Part shown: positions 23,717 through 32,013 of the stretch, piece after piece
How the letters are laid out: each line of letters begins with the position of its first letter
How positions within the stretch are numbered: position 1 is the first letter of the stretch
From: Phycicoccus endophyticus
GTDB taxonomy: Bacteria > Actinomycetota > Actinomycetes > Actinomycetales > Dermatophilaceae
NCBI RefSeq assembly: GCF_011326735.1
Contig: NZ_JAANCN010000021.1
Location: forward strand, 1-32,013
Length of the DNA stretch: 32,013 bases
Direction of reading: 5' to 3'
Notes under the pieces: model-generated
What the model was told of the DNA's origin: nothing
The model's database searches: none
Seen by the model: the letters and a program-made list of their open reading frames with translations, nothing else
Made by a program: the position numbers and the translations under genes

Positions 23717-24829
23717 TCACCGCCCGGTACCGGCGTGGGTGGCGTCGACGAGGCCGACCGCCAGCCACGAGGCGAGCATCGAGGAGCCGCCGTAGGAGAC
23801 GAAGGGCAGCGGCAGGCCGGTGACCGGGAGCAGCCCGAGGTTCATCCCCACGTTCTCGAGGACCTGCACCGCGAGCCAGGCGGCGACCCCGACCCCGACG
23901 AGCCGGCCGAAGGCGTCCTGCGCCCGGGCGGCGACGACGAGCACCCGCAGGACGAGGACCGCAAGCAGCAGCAGCAGCCCGGCGGCACCGACGAAGCCCA
24001 GCTCCTCTCCGGCGACGGAGAAGACGAAGTCGTTGAGCTGGAAGGGCACGAACCCGCCCTGGGTGCGGGGCCCGGCCATGTAGCCCTGGCCCCAGAGCCC
24101 GCCGCCGCCGATGGCCAGGCGCACCTGGCTCACCTGGTAGCCCGCGCCCTGGGGGTCGGCCGTGGGGTCGAGGAAGGTGGACAGCCGGGCGCGCTGGTAG
24201 TCGCTGAGCAGCGGCGTGGTCAGCGCGGCGACGACGAGGCCGACCGCGGCCAGCGCGAGCGCGGCGACCCAGCGCAGCCGCAGGCCCCCGACGACGAGCA
24301 CCGCGACCCCGGTGACGACGAGGACGAGCGCCGTGCCGAGGTCGGGCTGGGCGAGCACGAGGGTCGCGGGGACCGCGACGACGACGACGGCGAGCAGCAC
24401 CTGGCGCGCCCCCGGGTCCTCGCCGCGGTCCACCCGCGCGGCGAGCAGGGCCGCGAGCGCGAGCACGAGACCCACCTTGGCCGGCTCCGCCGGCTGCAGG
24501 GTGAAGCCGGCGACGAGCGGGATCCAGGAGCGCGAGCCGTTGACCGTCGCCCCGAGGGGCGTGGGGACGAGCAGCAGGAGGAGGACGCCGAGCAGCCAGG
24601 CCCACGGCGCGCCGCCACGGACGGCCGCGCGCCCCGCCCGGCTCACGAGGACGGCGACGGCGAGCCCGACCGCCGCGGTGACCAGGTGCCGCACGAGGTA
24701 GGCCGAGCCGGCCGTGCGGACGGTGGCGGACCACACGAGGAGGGCCCCGACGACCGAGGCGCCGGCGGCCGCGACGTACAGGCCCAGGTCGTGGCGGGCC
24801 AGGCCGCGCAGCCGGGCCGGGGAGGTCAC
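23717..24829 (-). CDS. RodA/FtsW-type SEDS family protein
   Basis: The product is 370 residues with about ten hydrophobic helices. SEDS hallmarks are visible: GSRSWIPL...LQPAEPAKVGLVLALA, AQPDLGTALVL, GYQVSQVRLAIGGGGLWGQG, NDFVFSVAGEELGFVGA, NVGMNLGLLPVTGLPLPFVSYGG. SEDS proteins polymerise peptidoglycan glycan strands from lipid II together with class B penicillin-binding proteins. No PBP gene is nearby. The GTG start overlaps the ribF stop as GTGA, tying its translation to ribF, an unusual partner. The conserved residues argue for an active polymerase, closest to RodA; FtsW is less likely because no division cluster is present. Confidence 0.9.
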   Translation of the reverse strand: MTSPARLRGLARHDLGLYVAAAGASVVGALLVWSATVRTAGSAYLVRHLVTAAVGLAVAVLVSRAGRAAVRGGAPWAWLLGVLLLLLVPTPLGATVNGSRSWIPLVAGFTLQPAEPAKVGLVLALAALLAARVDRGEDPGARQVLLAVVVVAVPATLVLAQPDLGTALVLVVTGVAVLVVGGLRLRWVAALALAAVGLVVAALTTPLLSDYQRARLSTFLDPTADPQGAGYQVSQVRLAIGGGGLWGQGYMAGPRTQGGFVPFQLNDFVFSVAGEELGFVGAAGLLLLLAVLVLRVLVVAARAQDAFGRLVGVGVAAWLAVQVLENVGMNLGLLPVTGLPLPFVSYGGSSMLASWLAVGLVDATHAGTGR

Positions 24830-25788
24830 CCCGGGACGATCTTCGCGAGCAGCTCGCGGCACCGCTCGACGTCCCCGGCCATGGCCTCCTTGAGCTCCTC
24901 GACGCCCTCGAAGCGCAGGGTCGGGCGGATGTGGTCGACGAACTCGACCATGACCGTCTCGCCGTAGAGGTCGAGGTCCTCCCGGTCGAGGACGTAGGCC
25001 TCGACGGCCAGCCGGTCGTGGGTGTCGAAGGTGGGGTTGGTGCCGACGCTGACGGCCGCCGGCATGGTGCGCTCGGGCGCACCCTCGGGCAGGTCGGTCC
25101 GGGTGAGCCAGCCGGCGTAGACACCCTCGCGCGGGACGAGCCCGAGGGAGTCGGCGGCGAGGTTCGCCGTGGGGTAGCCGAGCCCGCGGCCGCGGTGGTT
25201 GCCGTGGACGACGGTGCCGACGACCCGGTGGGGGCGACCGAGGATGCGGGCCGCCTCCGCGACGTTGCCCTCCGTGAGCTCGCGCCGGATCACCGTGGAG
25301 GAGTACCGCTCGCCGTCGCCGACGTCGTCGAGCGCGATGACCTCGAAGCCGAACTGCTCACCGAGGTCGACGAGGGTGCCGACGTCACCGGAGTTCTGGT
25401 ACCCGAAGCGGGTGTCCATCCCGACGACGACGCAGCGGGCGTCCAGCCCGCGCACGAACACGTCGCGCACGAAGTCCTCCGGCGTCTGGTGGGCGAACTC
25501 GGCGGTGAAGTCGATGACGAGCAGGCCGTCGACGCCGACCTCGCCGATGAGCTCGTCGCGCAGCCGCCCCGGGGTGATCAGCTGGGGGGCGCGCTCGGGG
25601 TGCAGGACCGCCACGGGGTGCGGGTCGAAGGTGACCGCCACCGTCGGCAGGCCCAGCCGGGCGCCGGCCTCGCGCAGGGCACCGAGGACGGCACGGTGGC
25701 CGCGGTGGACGCCGTCGAAGTTGCCGAGCGTGAGGACGCACGGGCGCAGGGCCTCGGGCGTGCGGGCGGGGTCGGTCCATCGGTGCAC
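24826..25788 (-). CDS. ribF: bifunctional riboflavin kinase/FAD synthetase RibF
   Basis: The product is 320 residues. The N-terminal FMN adenylyltransferase domain shows LTLGNFDGVHRGHRAVL near residues 19-35 and TFDPHPVAVL. The C-terminal flavokinase domain shows GTVVHGNHRGRGLGYPTANL and PREGVYAGW. The protein makes FMN and then FAD. The GTG at 25788 gives VHRWTD, which matches the start of actinobacterial homologues; a GTG at 25797 would add three residues. The truB stop is 10 bases upstream. It follows truB in the common rbfA-truB-ribF order and its stop overlaps the SEDS gene start. Confidence 0.94.
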   Translation of the reverse strand: MHRWTDPARTPEALRPCVLTLGNFDGVHRGHRAVLGALREAGARLGLPTVAVTFDPHPVAVLHPERAPQLITPGRLRDELIGEVGVDGLLVIDFTAEFAHQTPEDFVRDVFVRGLDARCVVVGMDTRFGYQNSGDVGTLVDLGEQFGFEVIALDDVGDGERYSSTVIRRELTEGNVAEAARILGRPHRVVGTVVHGNHRGRGLGYPTANLAADSLGLVPREGVYAGWLTRTDLPEGAPERTMPAAVSVGTNPTFDTHDRLAVEAYVLDREDLDLYGETVMVEFVDHIRPTLRFEGVEELKEAMAGDVERCRELLAKIVPG

Positions 25789-25798
25789 GGGGCCCACT

Positions 25799-26725
25799 CT
25801 ACGAACTCGCCGGGGCGAAGACGACGAGGGAGCGTGCGGTGGGGCCTGACTCGTCGAGGAGGGCGACCAGGGTGCCGTCCGGGGCGAACCCGGCGACCGG
25901 CCCGGGGCGTCCGGGGCTCACCGAGGCCACCCGCTGCCCGTACCCCACCGCCCGGGCCTCCTCGACGCTCAGGGAGCGCGGTTCGAAGGACGCCCGGGCC
26001 GCGTCCGCCAGGGGCAGCACCGGCATCGGGGAGCCCTGCCGGGCCTCGAGGTCGGCCAGGGGGTGGGCGTCGGCGAGGGTGAGGCCACCGACCCGGGTGC
26101 GCCGCAGCGCGGTGAGGTGCGCCGCGCTCCCGAGCGAGGCGCCGAGGTCGCGGGCCAGCGCCCGCACGTAGGTGCCGGAGGAGACGGCGACCTCGAGGTC
26201 GACGTCGAGCACGGCGAGCCCGTCGGCGTCACCGGGGCGCACGTCCCCGACCCGGATGTCGTACACCGTGACCGGTCGCGCCCGCAGCACCACCTCCTCC
26301 CCCGCCCGAACCCGCTGGTAGGCGCGGCGCCCGTCGACCTTGACGGCGCTCACCGCGCTCGGCACCTGCTCGAGGTCACCGGTCAGCTCCGCGGCCGCGC
26401 GCTCGACGGCGGCCCGGTCCACGGCGGCCGCGCCGGGGGCAGCGGTCACCTCGCCGTCGGCGTCGTCGGTGACGGTGCCCTGGCCGACCCGCACGGTGGC
26501 CGTGTACTCCTTGTCGGCACCGACGAGGAAGGTCAGCAGGCGGGTGGCCCGCCCGATCCCGAGGACGAGCACCCCGGTCGCCATCGGGTCCAGGGTCCCG
26601 GCATGCCCGACCTTGCGGGTGGCGCACAGCCGCCGGGCCCGGGCGACGACGTCGTGGCTGGTCCAGCCGGCGGGCTTGTCGACGACGAGCAGGCCGTCCG
26701 GCGTGGGCTCAGCGCTCGTCGACAC
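25799..26725 (-). CDS. truB: tRNA pseudouridine(55) synthase TruB
   Basis: The product is 308 residues. GLLVVDKPAGWTSHDVV at the N-terminus, HAGTLDPMATG with the catalytic Asp46, KEYTATVRVGQGTVTDDADG and VSSGTYVRALARDLG are all typical. TruB makes pseudouridine 55 in the T loop of tRNAs. A short C-terminal domain follows the catalytic core, as in other actinobacterial TruB proteins. The GTG start lies inside the end of rbfA (17-base overlap) and has GAGG seven bases before it. Confidence 0.95.
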   Translation of the reverse strand: MSTSAEPTPDGLLVVDKPAGWTSHDVVARARRLCATRKVGHAGTLDPMATGVLVLGIGRATRLLTFLVGADKEYTATVRVGQGTVTDDADGEVTAAPGAAAVDRAAVERAAAELTGDLEQVPSAVSAVKVDGRRAYQRVRAGEEVVLRARPVTVYDIRVGDVRPGDADGLAVLDVDLEVAVSSGTYVRALARDLGASLGSAAHLTALRRTRVGGLTLADAHPLADLEARQGSPMPVLPLADAARASFEPRSLSVEEARAVGYGQRVASVSPGRPGPVAGFAPDGTLVALLDESGPTARSLVVFAPASS

Positions 26726-27170
26726 CAGGCGCCTCGGCGGGGTCGTCGGCGGCGCGCTCCTTGCGGTAGGGGTCGGCCTCACCGGCGTAACGCGCCTCGG
26801 CGGCGGCCCGGGCCACCTCGGCGTCCCGCTCGCGGGCCTCCTTGAGGAGGTCCTCGAGATGGGCGGCGTTCTCCGGGATGGCGTCGGCGACGAACTCGAG
26901 CGTCGGGGTGAGCCGGATGCCGAGCTGGCGGCCGACGAACGAGCGCAGCCGGCCCTTGTGCTGCTCGAGCAGACGCGCCGTGGTCGCGCGCTGCTCCTCG
27001 TCGCCGAAGACGGTGTAGAAGAGCGAGGCGTGCTGGAGGTCGCCGGTGACCCGCACGTCGGTCACCGTGACGAACCCCAGGTCGGGGTCCTTGACGATGG
27101 ACTCGAGGTTCGCGGCGGTCACCGTCTTGATCCGGTCGGCGACCCGGCGGGCGCGTGCTTCGTCGGCCAC
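26709..27170 (-). CDS. rbfA: 30S ribosome-binding factor RbfA
   Basis: The product is 153 residues. RARRVADRIKTVTAANLE, DPDLGFVTVTDVRVTGDLQHASLFYTVFG and GRQLGIRLTPTLEFVAD are the KH-like RbfA signature. RbfA assists maturation of the 16S rRNA 5' end in the 30S subunit. The acidic/basic tail after residue 115 is actinobacterial style. The GTG start has a strong AGGAGGAG two to nine bases before it. In many actinobacteria infB, a DUF503 gene and rbfA are adjacent; here infB and rbfA are separated by three plus-strand genes and no DUF503 gene is present. Confidence 0.95.
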   Translation of the reverse strand: MADEARARRVADRIKTVTAANLESIVKDPDLGFVTVTDVRVTGDLQHASLFYTVFGDEEQRATTARLLEQHKGRLRSFVGRQLGIRLTPTLEFVADAIPENAAHLEDLLKEARERDAEVARAAAEARYAGEADPYRKERAADDPAEAPGVDER

Positions 27171-27207
27171 GGCTCCTCCTCTGCTCGGCGGGACGGGGGG
27201 ATGCTCC

Positions 27208-27213
27208 ACCCTA
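27208..27213 (-). promoter_or_regulatory. -10 box for rbfA-truB-ribF
   Basis: TAGGGT on the minus strand, about 37 bases before the rbfA start, fits TANNNT and leaves a short leader carrying the AGGAGGAG site. No clear -35 hexamer is seen. It would make the rbfA unit independent of infB. Confidence 0.35.
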
Positions 27214-27252
27214 ATGACCGCACCGCACCCTCGGCGACGCCGGCCGGTCCCG

Positions 27253-27258
27253 TACCAT
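27253..27258 (+). promoter_or_regulatory. -10 box, leaderless start of the copper-module membrane protein
   Basis: TACCAT ends seven bases before the ATG at 27266, the same spacing as at the glycosyltransferase gene. No ribosome binding site is seen. Confidence 0.45.
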
Positions 27259-27265
27259 CGGCGCA

Positions 27266-27856
27266 ATGACGAGCGCGGGGACGGGTGTGCTGCGGCTGCT
27301 GCGTGCCGCCGTCGCGACCCTCTCCGTGCTCGGGATCTCGGCCGCGGCGCACCAGGTCGGCGGCGGGGAGGCACCCGGGGCGGTCGCGATGGGCGTCCTC
27401 GCCCTCCTCGTCGGCCCCCCGACCTGGCTGGCGACCGGCCGGCGGCTCACGGCACCCGCGCTGTTCGCGCTGCTCGCCGCCGCCCAGGGCGCGGTGCACG
27501 TCGGGCTGGCGACGATGATGCCCGGGCACGGCAGCGCCGCCCACGTCCACGTCCACGGCGCGCTGCCGGGCGGGCTCGCGACCGGCGCGAGCGCGCCGGA
27601 GCACGTCATGCCGATGACGCAGCTCGACCCGCCCATGCTGCTCGCGCACGTCGTCGCGACGCTCGTCCTGGCCCTCCTGCTCGCTCGCGCGGAGGACGCC
27701 CTCTGGCGCGTCGTCTCCGCCCTGCTGCCCCGCATCACGAGCCCCGCGCGGGTGCCGGGTCTGCCCCGTCTCACGGTGCCCGCCACCGCACCGGCCCGTG
27801 CCACGCGTCCCGTGCGGCCGCTCGGCGGCCGCGCACCCCCGCTCGCGTTCGCCTGA
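27266..27856 (+). CDS. four-helix membrane protein with His-rich loop, copper-module neighbour
   Basis: The product is 196 residues. Four hydrophobic segments are visible (AAVATLSVLGISAAAH, AMGVLALLVGPPTWLA, LFALLAAAQGAVHVGLATMM, LLAHVVATLVLALLLA). Between the third and fourth is an exposed loop rich in His and Met (MPGHGSAAHVHVHG, EHVMPMTQ). The C-terminal 50 residues are Pro/Ala/Arg-rich and probably cytoplasmic. I do not recognise a named family. The His/Met loop and the PCuAC chaperone and Dyp peroxidase genes directly downstream suggest a role in copper handling or sensing, which is inference. The gene begins a leaderless plus-strand unit. A CGGCAGC/GCTGCCG hairpin (27907-27925) lies before the next gene. 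Confidence 0.8.
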   Translation: MTSAGTGVLRLLRAAVATLSVLGISAAAHQVGGGEAPGAVAMGVLALLVGPPTWLATGRRLTAPALFALLAAAQGAVHVGLATMMPGHGSAAHVHVHGALPGGLATGASAPEHVMPMTQLDPPMLLAHVVATLVLALLLARAEDALWRVVSALLPRITSPARVPGLPRLTVPATAPARATRPVRPLGGRAPPLAFA

Positions 27857-27943
27857 GCCGGTCCGGTCCGCCGGGGCGGCTCCTCGCCGACCCAGCCGAC
27901 CGACCGCGGCAGCACGCCGCTGCCGTGCCCCAGGAGATCCTTC

Positions 27944-28564
27944 GTGCACACCACCACCTCGTCAGCGACCCGTCGGGTCGCCCTCGCCGCGGCCGCGGCG
28001 ATGCTCACCATCGGCCTCGCAGGCTGCGGGTCGACCTCGTCCGAGGAGCCCACGGACGCCGGGTCCGCCGGCTCCTCGGCGCCCCTCACCCTCCAGGACG
28101 GCTGGGTCAAGGCCGTCGACGACGTCCCCTCGCCCACCTCCACCTCGATGTCGAGCGCCATGCCGTCCTCCTCCGCGAGCGGCAGCGCCGGCATGGACGG
28201 CTCGATGCCGATGACCGCCATGTTCGGCACCCTCCACAACGACACCGGCTCCGACATCACCGTCACCGCGGGCTCCTCACCGGTCGCCGGGATGGTCCAG
28301 CTGCACGAGACGGTCAAGACCGACTCCGGGAGCATGCAGATGCAGGAGAAGCCGGGCGGCTTCGTCGTCCCCGCCGGCGGCGACTACACCCTCGAGCCCG
28401 GAGGGGACCACGTCATGCTCATGGACCTGTCCGCGCCGCTGGCCAACGGCTCGCAGACGTCGGTGACCCTGACGACCTCGGCCGGCGAGGTCACCGTCAC
28501 CGTGCCGGTCCGCACCTTCACCGGGGCGGAGGAGAGCTACGCCCCGGCCCCCTCGGCGTCGTGA
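27944..28564 (+). CDS. PCuAC-type periplasmic copper chaperone lipoprotein
   Basis: The product is 206 residues. A lipoprotein signal (RRVALAAAAAMLTIGLAGC) ends in lipobox LAGC, so the protein is lipid-anchored outside the membrane. The PCuAC domain (formerly DUF461) is recognised by its copper motif: HETVKTDSGSMQM followed after about 20 residues by HVMLMDL. The family carries Cu(I) to the CuA site of cytochrome oxidase or to other exported cuproproteins. A Ser/Met-rich stretch of about 30 residues (MSSAMPSSS, MDGSMPM) is inserted after GWVKA. The GTG start has AGGAGA seven bases before it. Its stop overlaps the peroxidase start as GTGA. Confidence 0.88.
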   Translation: MHTTTSSATRRVALAAAAAMLTIGLAGCGSTSSEEPTDAGSAGSSAPLTLQDGWVKAVDDVPSPTSTSMSSAMPSSSASGSAGMDGSMPMTAMFGTLHNDTGSDITVTAGSSPVAGMVQLHETVKTDSGSMQMQEKPGGFVVPAGGDYTLEPGGDHVMLMDLSAPLANGSQTSVTLTTSAGEVTVTVPVRTFTGAEESYAPAPSAS

Positions 28565-29787
28565 GCGGCAGCGGTGCGGGCGGAGACGGTGCGGCGGCCC
28601 CGCGCCGGCGCACCGTCCTGCTCTCCGGGCTCGCCGGTGCGGGGGCGGGGGTCGCCGCCGGGGTCGGCGGCGCCCTCGCCGCCGAGCGCCCGGCACCCTC
28701 GCCGGACACCCGACTGGCGGCCGGCCGGGCCAGCGCCCGGGCGTTCCGGGGAACCCACCAGGCGGGCATCCTCGAGGCGCCGCCGGCGCAGGCGGCCTTC
28801 GTCGCCTTCGACCTGCACGAGCAGGCCGACGGCGACGCGGTGCGGCGGCTGCTCACGGTGTGGACCGACGACATCGAGCGACTCATGGCCGGCCGCGGCA
28901 CCCTCACCGACCTCGAGCCCGAGCTCGCGGCCGTCCCGGCGTCGCTGACCGTGACCGTGGGGGTCGGGCCGCGGGTGGTGGAGCTCGCCGGGGCCGAGCG
29001 CCCCGACTGGCTGGCGCCGCTGCCGGCCTTCCCCGAGATCGACGCGCTCGAGGACGCGTGGGGCGAGGGTGACCTGCTGCTCCAGATCTGCGCTGAGAGC
29101 CCGACGACCGTCGCACACGCCCAGCGCCGGTTGACGACCTCGGTCGCCGACCTGGCGTCGGTGCGCTGGGTCCAGCGCGGGTTCCGCGAGCCCTTCGAGG
29201 GCCCCGGGATCCCGATGCGCAACCTGCTCGGCCAGGTCGACGGCACCGTCCAGCCCGACGTCACCGGCCTGGACGCCGACCTGCTCTGGGTCGGCGCGGA
29301 CGGACCGGCGTGGCTGCGCGGCGGCTCCTCGGTCGTCGTGCGCCGCATCGGCATGCGGCTGGACGCCTGGGACCGCGCCGACCGTGCCGCGCGCGAGAAC
29401 GCCATCGGTCGGCGGCTCGACACCGGGGCCCCGGTCACCGGGGGGACGCTGGACTCCGCCGCCGACCTCGAGGCGACCGACGAGCTCGGGTTCCACGTCA
29501 TCGACGACGCGGCGCACATGCGCCGCGCGCACGCCACCGCGCCGCACGAGAGGTTCCTGCGCCGGCCCTACTCCTACGACGACGGGGTCGAGGGCGGGGG
29601 CATGCGGACCGGGCTGGTGTTCGTCGCCTTCCAGGCCGACCCCGCGCGCCAGTTCGTGCCGGTGCAGCGCCGGCTGGCCCAGGCGGACCTGCTCAACCTG
29701 TGGACCGTGCCGGTCGGCTCGGCCGTGTTCGCGGTGCTGCCCGGGGCCGGTTCGGGCGAGGTGCTCGGCCAGGCGATGTTCGCCTGA
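28561..29787 (+). CDS. Tat-exported Dyp-type (EfeB-like) heme peroxidase
   Basis: The product is 408 residues. The N-terminus carries a twin-arginine signal (PRRRTVLLSGLAGAGAG). The Dyp signature GxxDG is present as GQVDGT near residue 225. The probable heme-ligand histidine lies in DDAAHMRRAH near 320, and RRPYSYDDG and FVPVQRRL follow. Dyp peroxidases oxidise dyes and other substrates with hydrogen peroxide; EfeB homologues have been linked to iron release from heme or ferrous iron uptake, and streptomycete relatives to copper-dependent oxidase maturation. Here there is no efeU or efeO; the partner is a copper chaperone, to which it is translationally coupled. The role in this module is therefore more likely tied to copper enzymes (inference). 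Confidence 0.9.
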   Translation: MSGSGAGGDGAAAPRRRTVLLSGLAGAGAGVAAGVGGALAAERPAPSPDTRLAAGRASARAFRGTHQAGILEAPPAQAAFVAFDLHEQADGDAVRRLLTVWTDDIERLMAGRGTLTDLEPELAAVPASLTVTVGVGPRVVELAGAERPDWLAPLPAFPEIDALEDAWGEGDLLLQICAESPTTVAHAQRRLTTSVADLASVRWVQRGFREPFEGPGIPMRNLLGQVDGTVQPDVTGLDADLLWVGADGPAWLRGGSSVVVRRIGMRLDAWDRADRAARENAIGRRLDTGAPVTGGTLDSAADLEATDELGFHVIDDAAHMRRAHATAPHERFLRRPYSYDDGVEGGGMRTGLVFVAFQADPARQFVPVQRRLAQADLLNLWTVPVGSAVFAVLPGAGSGEVLGQAMFA

Positions 29788-29799
29788 CCCACCCGCCGG

Positions 29800-29850
29800 G
29801 TGAACCGAGCACGCCGTGCGCCCGTCGGGGCGCACGGCGTGCTCGTTCAC
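29800..29850. terminator. bidirectional terminator between peroxidase gene and infB
   Basis: A long stem pairs GTGAAC-C-GAGCACGCC (left arm start) with GGCGTGCTCGTTCAC (right arm end), about 23 base pairs with one bulged C and a 4-base loop. It lies 12 bases after the peroxidase stop and 50 bases after the infB stop on the other strand, so it can serve both convergent transcripts. Confidence 0.8.
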
Positions 29851-29900
29851 TCGAGGGTTGACAGGGCGGGTCGACCGCGGGGCGGCCGGCCCGAGCCGCG

Positions 29901-32013
<2,113 letters not shown>

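Noticed and set aside
21767-24967. Plus-strand frame of over 1000 codons antisense to the acyl-CoA synthetase, SEDS and ribF genes
   Set aside because: Three well-recognised genes lie on the other strand. The frame is open only because of the GC bias at third codon positions.

Overview
This is a very GC-rich chromosomal window from an actinobacterium. Gene content, order and codon bias (GTG starts, 4-bp GTGA stop/start overlaps, TANNNT -10 boxes a few bases before start codons) fit the Micrococcales, most likely a relative of Intrasporangiaceae; the family-level guess is inference. Most of the window is conserved housekeeping DNA on the minus strand, interrupted by plus-strand insertions.

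Left edge (1-872): a small mobile-element wreck. The tail of an IS30-type transposase abuts the tail of an IS3-type transposase, whose right end abuts the C-terminus of a large serine recombinase. That recombinase frame runs antisense through a tRNA-Ala(GGC) gene, which marks an old integration site at the tRNA 3' end.

929-12891 (minus strand, transcribed right to left): the actinobacterial block RNase E/G, rplU, rpmA, obgE, proB, proA, a small membrane protein, nadD, rsfS, a histidine phosphatase and tRNA-Ala. Two plus-strand genes interrupt it: pdxY between proB and proA, and a DPM1-like glycosyltransferase between proA and the nadD group. A gene-free stretch (2780-3333) holds a cluster of DnaA-box-like sites and a strong orphan hairpin.

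13040-19561 (minus strand): a TIGR03960-type B12-binding/radical SAM protein and its usual partner, a TIGR03936/DUF2344 protein. They are separated here by a GNAT acetyltransferase, a double-hotdog acyl-CoA thioesterase and a secreted S53 (sedolisin) peptidase.

19620-21705 (plus strand): a 24-bp perfect inverted repeat lies in the divergent promoter region ahead of an atypical FAD/NAD(P) disulfide oxidoreductase and a PCMT-like methyltransferase.

21752-32013 (mostly minus strand): the translation/ribosome-maturation cluster infB, rbfA, truB, ribF, followed by a RodA-type SEDS protein and a long-chain acyl-CoA synthetase. Between infB and rbfA sits a plus-strand trio: a His-rich membrane protein, a PCuAC copper-chaperone lipoprotein and a Tat-exported Dyp-type peroxidase. 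This looks like an extracytoplasmic copper/heme-peroxidase module. infB runs off the right edge.

No CRISPR array, phage structural gene, rRNA or clear new defence system is visible. The most unusual items are the non-coding ones (the palindrome at 19620-19677, the DnaA-box cluster, the orphan hairpin), the disulfide oxidoreductase that lacks the usual C-terminal His-Glu pair, and the way accessory genes punctuate conserved operons.
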